Positions 1-6,937 of a stretch of DNA of 64,000 nt are shown piece after piece. Every line of letters starts with the position of its first letter. The stretch's first letter is position 1. Under the pieces are notes generated by a model, which worked only from the letters and a program-made list of their open reading frames with translations, made no database searches and had not been told where the DNA came from. The stretch covers positions 558,001 through 622,000 of the forward strand of contig NZ_CP155071.1 of assembly GCF_039621855.1 (NCBI RefSeq). Direction: 5' to 3'. The position numbers and the translations under genes are program-made. This DNA comes from Erwinia sp. HDF1-3R (GTDB lineage: Bacteria; Pseudomonadota; Gammaproteobacteria; Enterobacterales; Enterobacteriaceae).

Positions 1-771
1 ATTCAGATCAGGGACGTAAAACATATCAAAACTTCCCATATTGAAAAGTATATTGAGAGCAGGAAGGCAGATAGTTTATCTCTCAGGACGTTACAGAATG
101 AGATGTCTGCTATCCGCTCTGTTTTATTATCAGCAGGAAGAAGTAAACTGGCCGATCCCAGTCACATTAACCTGAGTAATCAGGCTCTCGGGATTTCTGG
201 TGCTAACCGGGATGGAACTAAACTTCCCATTACAGACGAAAAACTTAATGCTGTGGTCAGTTTTGCTCAAAGAAAAGACGAGGGGGTTGCTCTTGCTGTG
301 CAACTTTCCCGATATCTTGGATTGAGAACAGAAGAAACCGTTCAGTCTGCAAAGTCTTTAAAGACATGGAGGCAGGCACTGATTAATAATCATGAGCGTG
401 TCCGTGTTGTTTTTGGGACTAAAGGCGGACGTCCAAGGGAAACGACAGTTTTTAATCGCGAAAAAGTTTTATCAATTCTTGACAAGGCAATTAGTTATGT
501 CAGTGAACATAACGGAAAACTGATTGATAAACCCTCTCTGCATACCGCTATTGATCGCTACCGTAATATTGTAAGAGAGGCAGGAATGAATGGTAAAAAT
601 GCGCCGCACAGTTTACGTTACGCTTACTCCCGCGATGCTGTAAATCACCATATTAAAAATGGAATGAGCCGTGAGGAAGCCGAGGCACTTGTTTCAATGG
701 ATCTGGGGCATGGAGATGGAAGAGGACGCTATATAAAACAAGTTTATTTCAGGGAAGATGTGTCCGATTGA
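1..771 (+). CDS. Tyrosine recombinase/integrase-like protein (5' end outside window)
   Basis: The frame is open from base 1, so the gene begins upstream of the window; the first internal ATG is at 103. The visible C-terminal part has the signature of a tyrosine recombinase: an Arg in LGLRTEE, the box PHSLRYAYSRD (HxxR), then DLGHGDGRGRYIKQVY with the third-box His and a Tyr that can act as nucleophile. It resembles the integrase-domain proteins carried inside plasmids and ICEs rather than the tRNA-Phe integrase of this element, to which it is not obviously similar. It may be a second element nested here or a backbone recombinase. A perfect 10-bp hairpin follows 33 bases after the stop. Confidence 0.7.
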   Translation: MQIRDVKHIKTSHIEKYIESRKADSLSLRTLQNEMSAIRSVLLSAGRSKLADPSHINLSNQALGISGANRDGTKLPITDEKLNAVVSFAQRKDEGVALAVQLSRYLGLRTEETVQSAKSLKTWRQALINNHERVRVVFGTKGGRPRETTVFNREKVLSILDKAISYVSEHNGKLIDKPSLHTAIDRYRNIVREAGMNGKNAPHSLRYAYSRDAVNHHIKNGMSREEAEALVSMDLGHGDGRGRYIKQVYFREDVSD

Positions 772-804
772 TTAAGCGATTTAGTTAAATCAAGACGTGA
801 TAAA

Positions 805-835
805 CACTGTAGCATACTGAGTGCTACAGTGCTTT
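805..835. terminator. Bidirectional terminator hairpin between converging genes
   Basis: A perfect inverted repeat, CACTGTAGCA (805-814) and TGCTACAGTG (822-831) with a 7-base loop, is followed by CTTTT. It lies between the recombinase gene and the convergent PIN-domain gene and could end transcription from both sides. Confidence 0.7.
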
Positions 836-874
836 TGCTAAAATTATAATTGTAGAAAAAAATTATTTGTAGAG

Positions 875-1996
875 TTATTCAAACCCCATGTCATTATCAT
901 CATCAAAAAAATTATCAGTTTGACTGACCAAAGTTCCTTTATCTGCATCCAGAAGAATGTAACTGTCATTAAACTGAAAATCTGTTATTTCAGCATTTTC
1001 TTTTATGCCATCGTGAAAGCCGATATCGATATTTAATCCGAGTGTCTGATGGAAAATAAAACTTGATATTGATTCAAATACAAAAACATATGCTTTATCT
1101 TCTGGGTCCCAGGGGGAGCGCTCATAATCTGGATAGTGAAGGTCAGCCTTAATAGACACTTTAACAGAAAGTTCATAGCTTGCTGAATCCCTGTTAACAT
1201 CAGTGAGCTTTGGGAAGGATAAAACAACGTCTTTAATCTCTAACTCTCCTATCTCAATATCATGATAGTCGGCCCCTTCGGGAATGCACTCCATTTCACA
1301 AAGGTATTCTTTAATACGTTCAGTGATGCTGCCACGGAGTTTATCAAAAACACCATCTGCGAAAGAAGCCATGTCCTCTAGGTATTTATCATTACGAATC
1401 AGGAGGTCGACTAATGTCTGGATGCTGCTTAAATGGATAAAGCTTTCATTTTTTTCTGAAGCCGATATAAGGTCTTTATCTTCACTAACAATGTACACTT
1501 TATGCGTACGTTTTTCAGCTATCTCGTTTACGGCCTCAAGCGTAAAAGCATCCGGAAACTCTTTTTTCTTTCCGGGCTGATCGAACGGAGGTGCATTAGT
1601 GAAATACTTCTCAAATACCAGAAGAGGATTGATGTTTTGTACGCTTATTTCTTCAACTCCTCCACATTCAAGAAACTGTTTGAAACTGGCAAGTGCATCG
1701 CTGATTACAGCTTCTGCATCTGGTTTTACGAATATCTCTTTAGGTACATGCGCCGGAGTAGTTCTCAGTATCGGGGCATACGTTTTCTGAAATTTATTAA
1801 GTTCTTTTAAGGCTTTCTCAGCGTTTTTACTAATATGTAATTCAATTTCTCTGCGTGTGATGTCAGTAACAAGGATGCGCACTTTATCATCTGATGCAAA
1901 ATTCTCCAGTTTTTCAAGAATGTATAAGCCAAACTGAAAATGCTTTCGCTCATAGGCAGATGTATCTATATAAACAAGGCGGGTAATGAGTTCCAT
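875..1996 (-). CDS. PIN-like nuclease domain protein (DUF4935 type)
   Basis: A 373-residue protein if started at the ATG whose complement is 1994-1996. That ATG has AGGAAG six bases upstream, while an in-frame ATG two codons earlier abuts the SD and is unlikely. The N-terminus LVYIDTSAYE supplies the first acidic residue of a PIN fold. Further acidic residues typical of PIN active sites are in PDAFTLEAV and VSEDKDLI, so a metal-dependent RNase is likely. The C-terminal third (after SITERIKEYL) is acidic, beta-rich in appearance and unknown to me. There is no paired antitoxin-sized gene next to it. Stand-alone PIN proteins of this kind occur in mobile elements and defence islands. The substrate is unknown. 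Confidence 0.65.
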   Translation of the reverse strand: MELITRLVYIDTSAYERKHFQFGLYILEKLENFASDDKVRILVTDITRREIELHISKNAEKALKELNKFQKTYAPILRTTPAHVPKEIFVKPDAEAVISDALASFKQFLECGGVEEISVQNINPLLVFEKYFTNAPPFDQPGKKKEFPDAFTLEAVNEIAEKRTHKVYIVSEDKDLISASEKNESFIHLSSIQTLVDLLIRNDKYLEDMASFADGVFDKLRGSITERIKEYLCEMECIPEGADYHDIEIGELEIKDVVLSFPKLTDVNRDSASYELSVKVSIKADLHYPDYERSPWDPEDKAYVFVFESISSFIFHQTLGLNIDIGFHDGIKENAEITDFQFNDSYILLDADKGTLVSQTDNFFDDDNDMGFE

Positions 1997-2340
1997 GATC
2001 ATCTTCCTGAGATGGTTAGGGGAATAGTTCAGTATAAGTCTCATCCAATACTTGTTGTATGATTCAGTACACAAGGTTATCTGCGGCTTGACAGATCTGC
2101 GTTTTGTTTTGAAAATGAACAGGCTTATACGTTGCTTTTGCAACCACCAATGATTCATTAGCCTGTGAGAATCGCCTTCGGGTGGCTACAACAAAAGCTC
2201 CTGTAACCTGAAAAGGGGCAAAACATTGGTAACTCTGCACACCTTTGAAAGCAGATATCGTCAATTTAAGCGCACTATGACGCGACGATAAAGGTTCCTT
2301 CTGTACTAACCAGACAGTCAGAATGTCGTTTTTTCTGACT
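1997..2340. other. Non-coding stretch upstream of the PIN gene
   Basis: I see no convincing gene in this interval. It must hold the promoter of the minus-strand PIN gene and the promoter for the rightward genes starting at 2400. A 7-bp inverted repeat (AGTCAGA at 2316-2322, TCTGACT at 2334-2340) surrounds a T-run just before the first leader. Open frames here are short and look like chance. Confidence 0.5.
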
Positions 2341-2341
2341 C

Positions 2342-2399
2342 CCCGACGGGAAACACTTCCCGGTCGGGCAGGTGTTTCCTTTTTTTATGGAGAAACACC
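2342..2399 (+). promoter_or_regulatory. Three-arm leader RNA 1 (alternative pairing, SD in arm C)
   Basis: Arm A GGAAACAC (2349-2356) pairs perfectly with arm B GTGTTTCC (2372-2379), which is followed by seven T, an intrinsic-terminator layout. Arm B, read as GGTGTTTC (2371-2378), pairs equally well with arm C GAAACACC (2392-2399), which contains the end of the SD (GGAG at 2389-2392) and abuts the ATG at 2400. A third stem, CCCGAC..GTCGGG (2342-2368) extended by GGGAA/TTCCC, would occupy arm A and free arm B to hide the SD. The three structures are mutually exclusive. Confidence 0.7.
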
Positions 2400-2768
2400 A
2401 TGTCTGTCATCTCTTCTGCGGTTATCCCTGAACACCTTCTTACGCAACTTCAGCAGTCTGCTGACGCAGCTGTCCGGAGATTAAAATCTTTCTTTTATCT
2501 GCACCGCAACAGCGGCTGGTATGTCAACGGCTCGGGCAATTATGCCGTTCGTGCGCATATCACCTCTGTCAAAGACCAGGGCATTAAGGTCTTTCTTACC
2601 GTCCGCACCGGGTGCCACCACGCTGAGTATGTTTTTCGCCGCCTGCCGGTTTCCTTTCCGGAGGGAATAACAGGCCGTCGAAACGCATACCTTTATGCCT
2701 GCCGTCAGGCACAGCATCTGGCACACATGCGCTACCGTTTTCTTTCCGGAGGGCATTCTTATGACTGA
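2400..2768 (+). CDS. Unknown protein of the integrative element, 122 aa
   Basis: I do not recognise the family. The protein is soluble-looking and basic, rich in Arg, His and Tyr, with two His/Cys-containing stretches (TGCHHAEYVF and ACRQAQHLAHMRYRF). The ATG at 2400 directly follows the SD arm of leader 1 (ATGGAG, then six bases). The stop overlaps the start of the next gene by 8 bases, so the two are probably translationally coupled. Its place next to ArdC- and DUF1281-type genes suggests an early-transfer or host-takeover accessory gene, which is inference from context only. Confidence 0.65.
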   Translation: MSVISSAVIPEHLLTQLQQSADAAVRRLKSFFYLHRNSGWYVNGSGNYAVRAHITSVKDQGIKVFLTVRTGCHHAEYVFRRLPVSFPEGITGRRNAYLYACRQAQHLAHMRYRFLSGGHSYD

Positions 2769-3135
2769 AGCACTGCACGACGTCACTTTTCGTATTCTGT
2801 CGGTGTCTGAGGCCCGGCGGGCTGTATGTCCCGCCCAGTATGGCCCCGTAAGTGGCGTTTTCATACGGGGTGAAATCCTCCGGGATAACGTCTCCTGTGG
2901 CGAACAGGTTTTTGTCGCGCCACTCGGTGAGTGTGATCCGGCTGACCCCGAACTCTGTGTCTGGTGTCAGTATTATGGATACGCTCCCCGGGTTAAGGCC
3001 GGCGACATACTGGATGCCGTGGCCATTTCAGGCGCAAATCTCGCAGATCCACTGTCGGGAGCTGTGCTGCAACGCCTTTGCTTTAATCCTGCATATGTGT
3101 CTGAGCAGCAGTCAGCGTCATATGCTCTGAACTGA
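2761..3135 (+). CDS. Unknown protein of the integrative element, 124 aa
   Basis: The start is the ATG at 2761, preceded by GGAGGG at proper distance and overlapping the previous stop by 8 bases (the upstream in-frame ATG at 2695 lies well inside the previous gene). The protein is acidic with two Cys-containing segments (GECDPADPELCVWCQYYGY), where CxxC might bind a metal. I do not recognise the family. It is the only gene of this group without its own leader, which fits coupling to the gene upstream. Confidence 0.6.
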   Translation: MTEALHDVTFRILSVSEARRAVCPAQYGPVSGVFIRGEILRDNVSCGEQVFVAPLGECDPADPELCVWCQYYGYAPRVKAGDILDAVAISGANLADPLSGAVLQRLCFNPAYVSEQQSASYALN

Positions 3136-3170
3136 ACGGCCGGTAACGACTGCCGGCAAATGTTGTGGAC

Positions 3171-3230
3171 CCTGACGGGGATATCTCTCCGTCGGAGGGG
3201 ATATCCCGTTACTTAACTGAGGATATACCC
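3171..3230 (+). promoter_or_regulatory. Three-arm leader RNA 2
   Basis: Arm A GGGATAT (3178-3184) pairs with arm B ATATCCC (3201-3207). Arm B also pairs through ATATCC with arm C GGATAT (3221-3226), which follows the GAGG Shine-Dalgarno of the gene starting at 3231. A front stem CTGACGG/CCGTCGG (one G-T pair) occupies the start of arm A. There is no T-run after arm B here, so translational control is more likely than termination for this copy. Confidence 0.6.
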
Positions 3231-3596
3231 ATGTACGCAGACGTTTACACACTCAAGACACCTCTGGACACACTCAGCTGGCTTTGCCTGCTCGAGAGTG
3301 AGCTTCTGAGCATCAGGGCATTTCAGCGTCTCGGCCTTCATACGGACCGTGATGAACCGAATGAACTGACGTATCCGGAAGATGCCATCATCAACGCCGG
3401 CACAGCCTATGGCTGGTTTGTCTGTTTTCTCAGGGACGGTGACATTCCACCGCTGCCTGCCACTGCCAGAGAACTTCTCTGCACCCTTGACGGTCTCGGT
3501 AAAGAGATTAACCGGCCTTTCTGGGAGCAGGCTGTGGCCCGCGGGCAGGATGAGGCCTGTGGAGACAAAGCTATCGCCGCCCTCGAAATGATGTAA
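3231..3596 (+). CDS. Unknown protein of the integrative element, 121 aa
   Basis: The start is the ATG at 3231, behind TGAGGATATACCC of leader 2; an in-frame ATG at 3165 lies inside the leader and is unlikely. The protein is acidic and Leu-rich, with helical-looking segments (LDTLSWLCLLESELLSIRAF and AYGWFVCFLRDGDIPPLP). I do not recognise the family. It belongs to the run of leader-controlled single genes between 2.3 and 6.5 kb. Confidence 0.6.
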   Translation: MYADVYTLKTPLDTLSWLCLLESELLSIRAFQRLGLHTDRDEPNELTYPEDAIINAGTAYGWFVCFLRDGDIPPLPATARELLCTLDGLGKEINRPFWEQAVARGQDEACGDKAIAALEMM

Positions 3597-3610
3597 TCAG
3601 ACAGAACACA

Positions 3611-3676
3611 CCCAGACGGGGATTTACTCCCGTCCGGGGGATAAATCCCCCTTTTTTCTTTGCGGAGGATTTATCA
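3611..3676 (+). promoter_or_regulatory. Three-arm leader RNA 3
   Basis: Arm A GGGGATTTA (3618-3626) is perfectly complementary to TAAATCCCC in arm B (3640-3651), and six T follow, making a terminator-like hairpin. Arm B GATAAATCC is also perfectly complementary over 9 bases to arm C GGATTTATC (3667-3675), which contains part of the SD GGAGG (3664-3668) and ends one base before the ATG. A front stem GACGGG/CCCGTC competes with A:B. This copy has the clearest pairing of the set. Confidence 0.7.
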
Positions 3677-4324
3677 ATGAAAGACCTGTCTTCATCCCCG
3701 GCTTCCATGTCGGTTGTTTATATCATCGAGCACGTCAGCACGGTTCCGTTACGTCACTGGCATGCTTTCGTCCTGGCCGTAACAGAAACGTTCTGGCAGT
3801 TGCCGGTGCGTCTGCGTCCGGGAAATATGTATCTGCCGTCGCTTAGCCGCGCCGCCGATCTGTTTCCGGTTGCTGATGTCATGGCGTTCTGTGGCGATTC
3901 AGGCGGCTGTTTCTGGCCGGTCAACATGACCATTGAGCGGGAGCGCAGCAACAATACGCTGAGTATCCAGGAGCTGGATTTTCAGCATCAGCCCTGCGAT
4001 TTCTTTGCGCGTGTTGTGATGGTCCTGCTGCACAACCTGTGTCCGGGCAGCTTCCGGATACATTCTTCTGACGAAGGCCGCAGCTGGGCAATACCGTTGC
4101 GCTGGATTGAACGCCACATTGGACTGCCTGAGCACCCGACGCTGACCATGCCTCAGACGGTACTGACAACACCGGTGAGCGAGGGCGCATTTGATTCCCT
4201 GTTGCTGCAGATGCTCTCCGGTGGTGAGCGGGTGCTGAGCAGTGAGGACTGGAATGCCTTCGTGCTGGCGGAATTCCATCTGTACGAACTGAAGCGCGTC
4301 ACTGAAAAAACTGACGCGCTGTAA
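3677..4324 (+). CDS. Unknown protein of the integrative element, 215 aa
   Basis: It starts at the ATG at 3677 behind the SD arm of leader 3. There is no signal peptide or clear membrane helix. The middle (FFARVVMVLLHNLCPGSFRI) is hydrophobic and may be a buried helix. The C-terminus is helical and charged. I do not recognise the family. The neighbouring ArdC-like and DUF1281-type genes suggest a conserved accessory block of conjugative elements. Confidence 0.65.
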   Translation: MKDLSSSPASMSVVYIIEHVSTVPLRHWHAFVLAVTETFWQLPVRLRPGNMYLPSLSRAADLFPVADVMAFCGDSGGCFWPVNMTIERERSNNTLSIQELDFQHQPCDFFARVVMVLLHNLCPGSFRIHSSDEGRSWAIPLRWIERHIGLPEHPTLTMPQTVLTTPVSEGAFDSLLLQMLSGGERVLSSEDWNAFVLAEFHLYELKRVTEKTDAL

Positions 4325-4357
4325 TCTTTTCTCTTTCGCTCACCCTGAGTGAGTTTT

Positions 4358-4423
4358 CCCGTCGACGGGCGTATCTCTGCGCCCGCCGGCGCAGGGATAT
4401 GCCTCTGATTAAAGGTATATCTC
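4358..4423 (+). promoter_or_regulatory. Three-arm leader RNA 4 (upstream of ArdC-like gene)
   Basis: Arm A (4368-4381, beginning GGCGTATC) pairs with arm B (4390-4403, ending ATATGCC) over 14 bp with two G-T pairs, extended at its tip by GCGCC/GGCGC. Arm B also pairs with arm C GGTATATCTC (4414-4423) over 10 bp with two G-T pairs, covering the whole stretch up to the ATG at 4424. The G-T pairs replace Watson-Crick pairs seen in the other copies, so pairing is kept while sequence differs. Confidence 0.65.
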
Positions 4424-5410
4424 ATGAAAAAAACGACTTTACGTAAGGCGGTCCGCCGCCCCGCAAAACAGACTGACCTTTATCGCCAGATAACCGACCG
4501 CATTGTTGTCGCGCTGGAAAACGGCGTCGCGCCCTGGCGTAAGCCGTGGCGCGCGGCTGCCGGCAGCGGTCTGGTCGGTCTGCCCCTGAATGCCACAACC
4601 GGACGTCACTACAGCGGCGTGAATGTCCTGCTTCTCTGGATGTCAGCGGAAGAGCAGGGTTTTCGCAATAACCGCTGGATGACTTACCGGCAGGTGCAGC
4701 AGGCTGGCGGGCAGGTGCGTAAGGGTGAGAAAGCCACCCTGGCGGTGGTTTATAAGGACTGGACGAAGCAGGCGGAGGATCGCGAAGGCAACCGCCTTTA
4801 TGACAGGGACGGTAAACCGCTGATGGAAACCGTGCCGATGCTCAAACCCCTGCAGCTGTTCAACGCTGAGCAGTGTGAGGGGTTGCCGGCAGAGGTTGCG
4901 GCTTCTCCTGAACAGCCCCTGACGGTGGATGAGGACGGCATACTCTGTCCGGACGTGATGAACAGGGTGATCCGGATGTTTAACGCCACAGGGGTTAAAC
5001 ACCGGATGCTGCCTCAGAACCGGGCTTATTACCGCCCGCTGACGGATGAAATTGTGATGCCGATGGCTGAGCAGTTTTTTTCGGAGGCGGACTGCTGGTC
5101 CACGCTGTTGCATGAGCTGGTACACAGTACCGGTCATGCGAAGCGACTTAACCGGGAGGGGATAACCTCCTCATCCCGCAAGTTCGGGGACCCGGTATAT
5201 GCCCTGGAGGAGCTCATCGCCGAAATGGGCAGTGCGTTTTTGTGTGCTCAGCTCGGCGTGTTCGGTGAGGTTCAGCACGACAGCTATGTGGACCACTGGC
5301 TGAAGGTGCTGAAATCTGACAAAAAGGCCCTGTTCCGCGCCTGCCGGCATGCCCGGGAAGCGTCGGAATATCTGCTGGCACTGCCTGAAAGTCAGGCTGT
5401 GGCGGCGTAA
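4424..5410 (+). CDS. ArdC-like antirestriction protein with zincin domain
   Basis: A 328-residue protein with the two-domain plan of ArdC/TraC-type proteins. The N-terminal part (about 15-170), with ALENGVAPWRKPW and RWMTYRQVQQAGGQVRKGEK, matches the ssDNA-binding ArdC N domain. The C-terminal part is a zinc metallopeptidase-like domain with HELVHSTGH (HExxHxxxH-like) and a downstream Glu in ALEELIAEMGSAFLCAQLG. Such proteins enter or are made early in a recipient and protect incoming DNA from restriction. It sits behind leader 4. Start ATG 4424 is the first in frame; the SD is weak (AAAGG). Confidence 0.85.
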   Translation: MKKTTLRKAVRRPAKQTDLYRQITDRIVVALENGVAPWRKPWRAAAGSGLVGLPLNATTGRHYSGVNVLLLWMSAEEQGFRNNRWMTYRQVQQAGGQVRKGEKATLAVVYKDWTKQAEDREGNRLYDRDGKPLMETVPMLKPLQLFNAEQCEGLPAEVAASPEQPLTVDEDGILCPDVMNRVIRMFNATGVKHRMLPQNRAYYRPLTDEIVMPMAEQFFSEADCWSTLLHELVHSTGHAKRLNREGITSSSRKFGDPVYALEELIAEMGSAFLCAQLGVFGEVQHDSYVDHWLKVLKSDKKALFRACRHAREASEYLLALPESQAVAA

Positions 5411-5447
5411 TTAACTTATCCGGTGGCGGTTATTCCGTAACTGTCAC

Positions 5448-5514
5448 CGTCCCGTGAGGACACCGCTCCTCACGGGGCTGTGTCCTCTTTTTTTATGAAA
5501 GAGGAGTATTCACT
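5448..5514 (+). promoter_or_regulatory. Three-arm leader RNA 5
   Basis: A perfect 10-bp front stem CCCGTGAGGA (5451-5460) / TCCTCACGGG (5467-5476) competes with arm A GAGGACAC (5456-5463) pairing to arm B GTGTCCTC (5480-5487), which is followed by seven T. Arm B through TCCTCT also pairs with AGAGGA (5500-5505), which is the SD of the gene at 5515. The logic is the same as in leaders 1-4, with a shorter B:C helix. Confidence 0.65.
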
Positions 5515-6447
5515 ATGTCTGAATGGTGTCATAACCGCCTGGAAATCACCGGTAAATCTGTCTGCATCGATGTCATGCTGCAGTGGATAAACGGCACTGA
5601 CGTACCGCGTCACCGCCACGCAGTGCAGCAGAGCATACAGCTGTTTCTGGCCGGCGCGGCGGGGATACTCAAGCCGGTGCGGACCACGTCGTATCCGCCC
5701 TGTCAGGGGCTGGTCCGTGCAGGCACAGGGCTTTCCACTGCGGCCAATCAGGCGTTTGAAAGCTGGCTGGCGCTCCTGCTGAAGGATGCCGTTCTCGATG
5801 CGGAAACCATCAGAGCCGTGGACCGGCTTTATCACCAGTCAGGCCTGGGCGCGCTGAAATGGGAGAATATTCCCGACCCGGCACGTGAGGTTATGGCGGA
5901 GCTGATTGCCAGACAGTATACCGACTGGTTTGGTCTGGTCAGCGCCGGCGATGAGTCTGATGCCGCACCTGCCTGGGAGCGGCTCAGCCAGTATCCTGAA
6001 CGCTCCCAGTCCTGCGATATGCTGGCCGTCATACCTACGCGGCTGGCAGCAGAGCTGAACGGTTCCGGGGGACTGATATCAGGCGTATCGACCACAACCA
6101 GCCTCTACTGCCGGCAGTACGGCATGGAGTGGCCGGCCGGGCACAATGTCAACTGGCAGCGCCATACACCTAACAGTCTTACGCTGCAGATGGATACACC
6201 CTGGTTCCCGCCGTCAGGTGAGGTTGTCGGGGAAATTTCTGCGGTATTTGACTGCGAGGTGCGTTACAGCTACAGCGAGTCCGTGAGCGGGCTCAGCGGT
6301 TACGACTGCTATGACGGCGGCGAACATGTCGACGGACATAAAGGTGCGACCGGCGCGTCTCAGCCCGGTCAGGTGCTTTATCTCGTCAGCGATGAGCCGG
6401 CGTTACCGGCTCAGGAAGCAGCATCTTATCGTGAGGTCCGGGGGTAA
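5515..6447 (+). CDS. DUF1281/Api92-type protein
   Basis: A 310-residue protein. The N-terminal WCHNRLEITG and the late block PWFPPSGEVVGEISAVF are typical of the DUF1281 (Api92-like, ferredoxin-fold) family found on plasmids, phages and ICEs. The segments in between (VRTTSYPPCQG; SLYCRQYGMEWPAGHN) also fit. Biochemical function is unknown to me. The start ATG at 5515 has GAGGAG ten bases upstream, inside leader 5. A strong terminator follows at 6471. Confidence 0.75.
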   Translation: MSEWCHNRLEITGKSVCIDVMLQWINGTDVPRHRHAVQQSIQLFLAGAAGILKPVRTTSYPPCQGLVRAGTGLSTAANQAFESWLALLLKDAVLDAETIRAVDRLYHQSGLGALKWENIPDPAREVMAELIARQYTDWFGLVSAGDESDAAPAWERLSQYPERSQSCDMLAVIPTRLAAELNGSGGLISGVSTTTSLYCRQYGMEWPAGHNVNWQRHTPNSLTLQMDTPWFPPSGEVVGEISAVFDCEVRYSYSESVSGLSGYDCYDGGEHVDGHKGATGASQPGQVLYLVSDEPALPAQEAASYREVRG

Positions 6448-6470
6448 AAGCCTGTTCCTCAGTTAACCCG

Positions 6471-6494
6471 GCCACGGCAATGCCGTGGCTTTTT
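6471..6494 (+). terminator. Intrinsic terminator after the DUF1281-type gene
   Basis: GCCACGGC / GCCGTGGC with a 3-base loop, followed by TTTTT. It separates the gene ending at 6447 from the sixth leader. Confidence 0.8.
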
Positions 6495-6500
6495 ACCTTC

Positions 6501-6554
6501 AGGAGGCACTTCCCCTGGTCAGGGTGCGTGTTCCGTTTTTTATGGAGAGTACGT
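6501..6554 (+). promoter_or_regulatory. Leader RNA 6, degenerate, in front of a truncated ORF
   Basis: It shares the tail of leader 1: six T followed by ATGGAGA and a short spacer to an ATG (6555). A small hairpin CCCTG/CAGGG (6513-6524), extended by CAC/GTG, precedes the T-run. The alternative B:C pairing is weak. The ATG opens only seven codons (MPGIIHQ, stop at 6576-6578), as if the gene that belonged here had been cut off by the cargo insertion. Confidence 0.45.
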
Positions 6555-6578
6555 ATGCCTGGCATCATTCACCAATAA

Positions 6579-6937
6579 AAACCTTTTGTTGCTTGTTTGC
6601 ACCAGGCTTGAGTACCCATTTGTATTTCAGTTGGCGACCGTTTGCAGGCTACATGACCATCGCCAATAAAATTTGACCGTACAGTTTCGACGATGAAATG
6701 GTTGCGTCTGAGCGTCTGCTGTGTGCCAGGAGCGGAGGTTGGCTTGTTACGACAAATTTAGGATTGACCGTAGAAAGCTTGTCGAATGTCTCAGGGCGTG
6801 AAGCGAACGCTGCAAGTGGCACTCCGCATCGATTATTGAACGATGTCTGAATAGCCAATTGTAAAAATCAATGCTTTTTAGCCCAGTAAATGATGTAAAA
6901 ATGATTGTGGAATTATAAGCAACTTTGGGACTGTCCG
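6579..6937. other. Non-coding stretch at the left edge of the cargo block
   Basis: I find no supported gene. The composition is more AT-rich than the backbone to its left. A minus-strand open stretch near 6590-6640 reads like the tail of a lost gene (LKYKWVLKPGANKQQ), but it has no start and an in-frame stop just upstream. The interval holds the 3' end of the defence operon transcribed leftward. No clear terminator was seen. Confidence 0.4.

Noticed and set aside
2064..2264. 66-codon minus-strand frame upstream of the PIN gene
   Set aside because: No SD, overlaps the region needed for promoters, no recognisable family; kept as non-coding.
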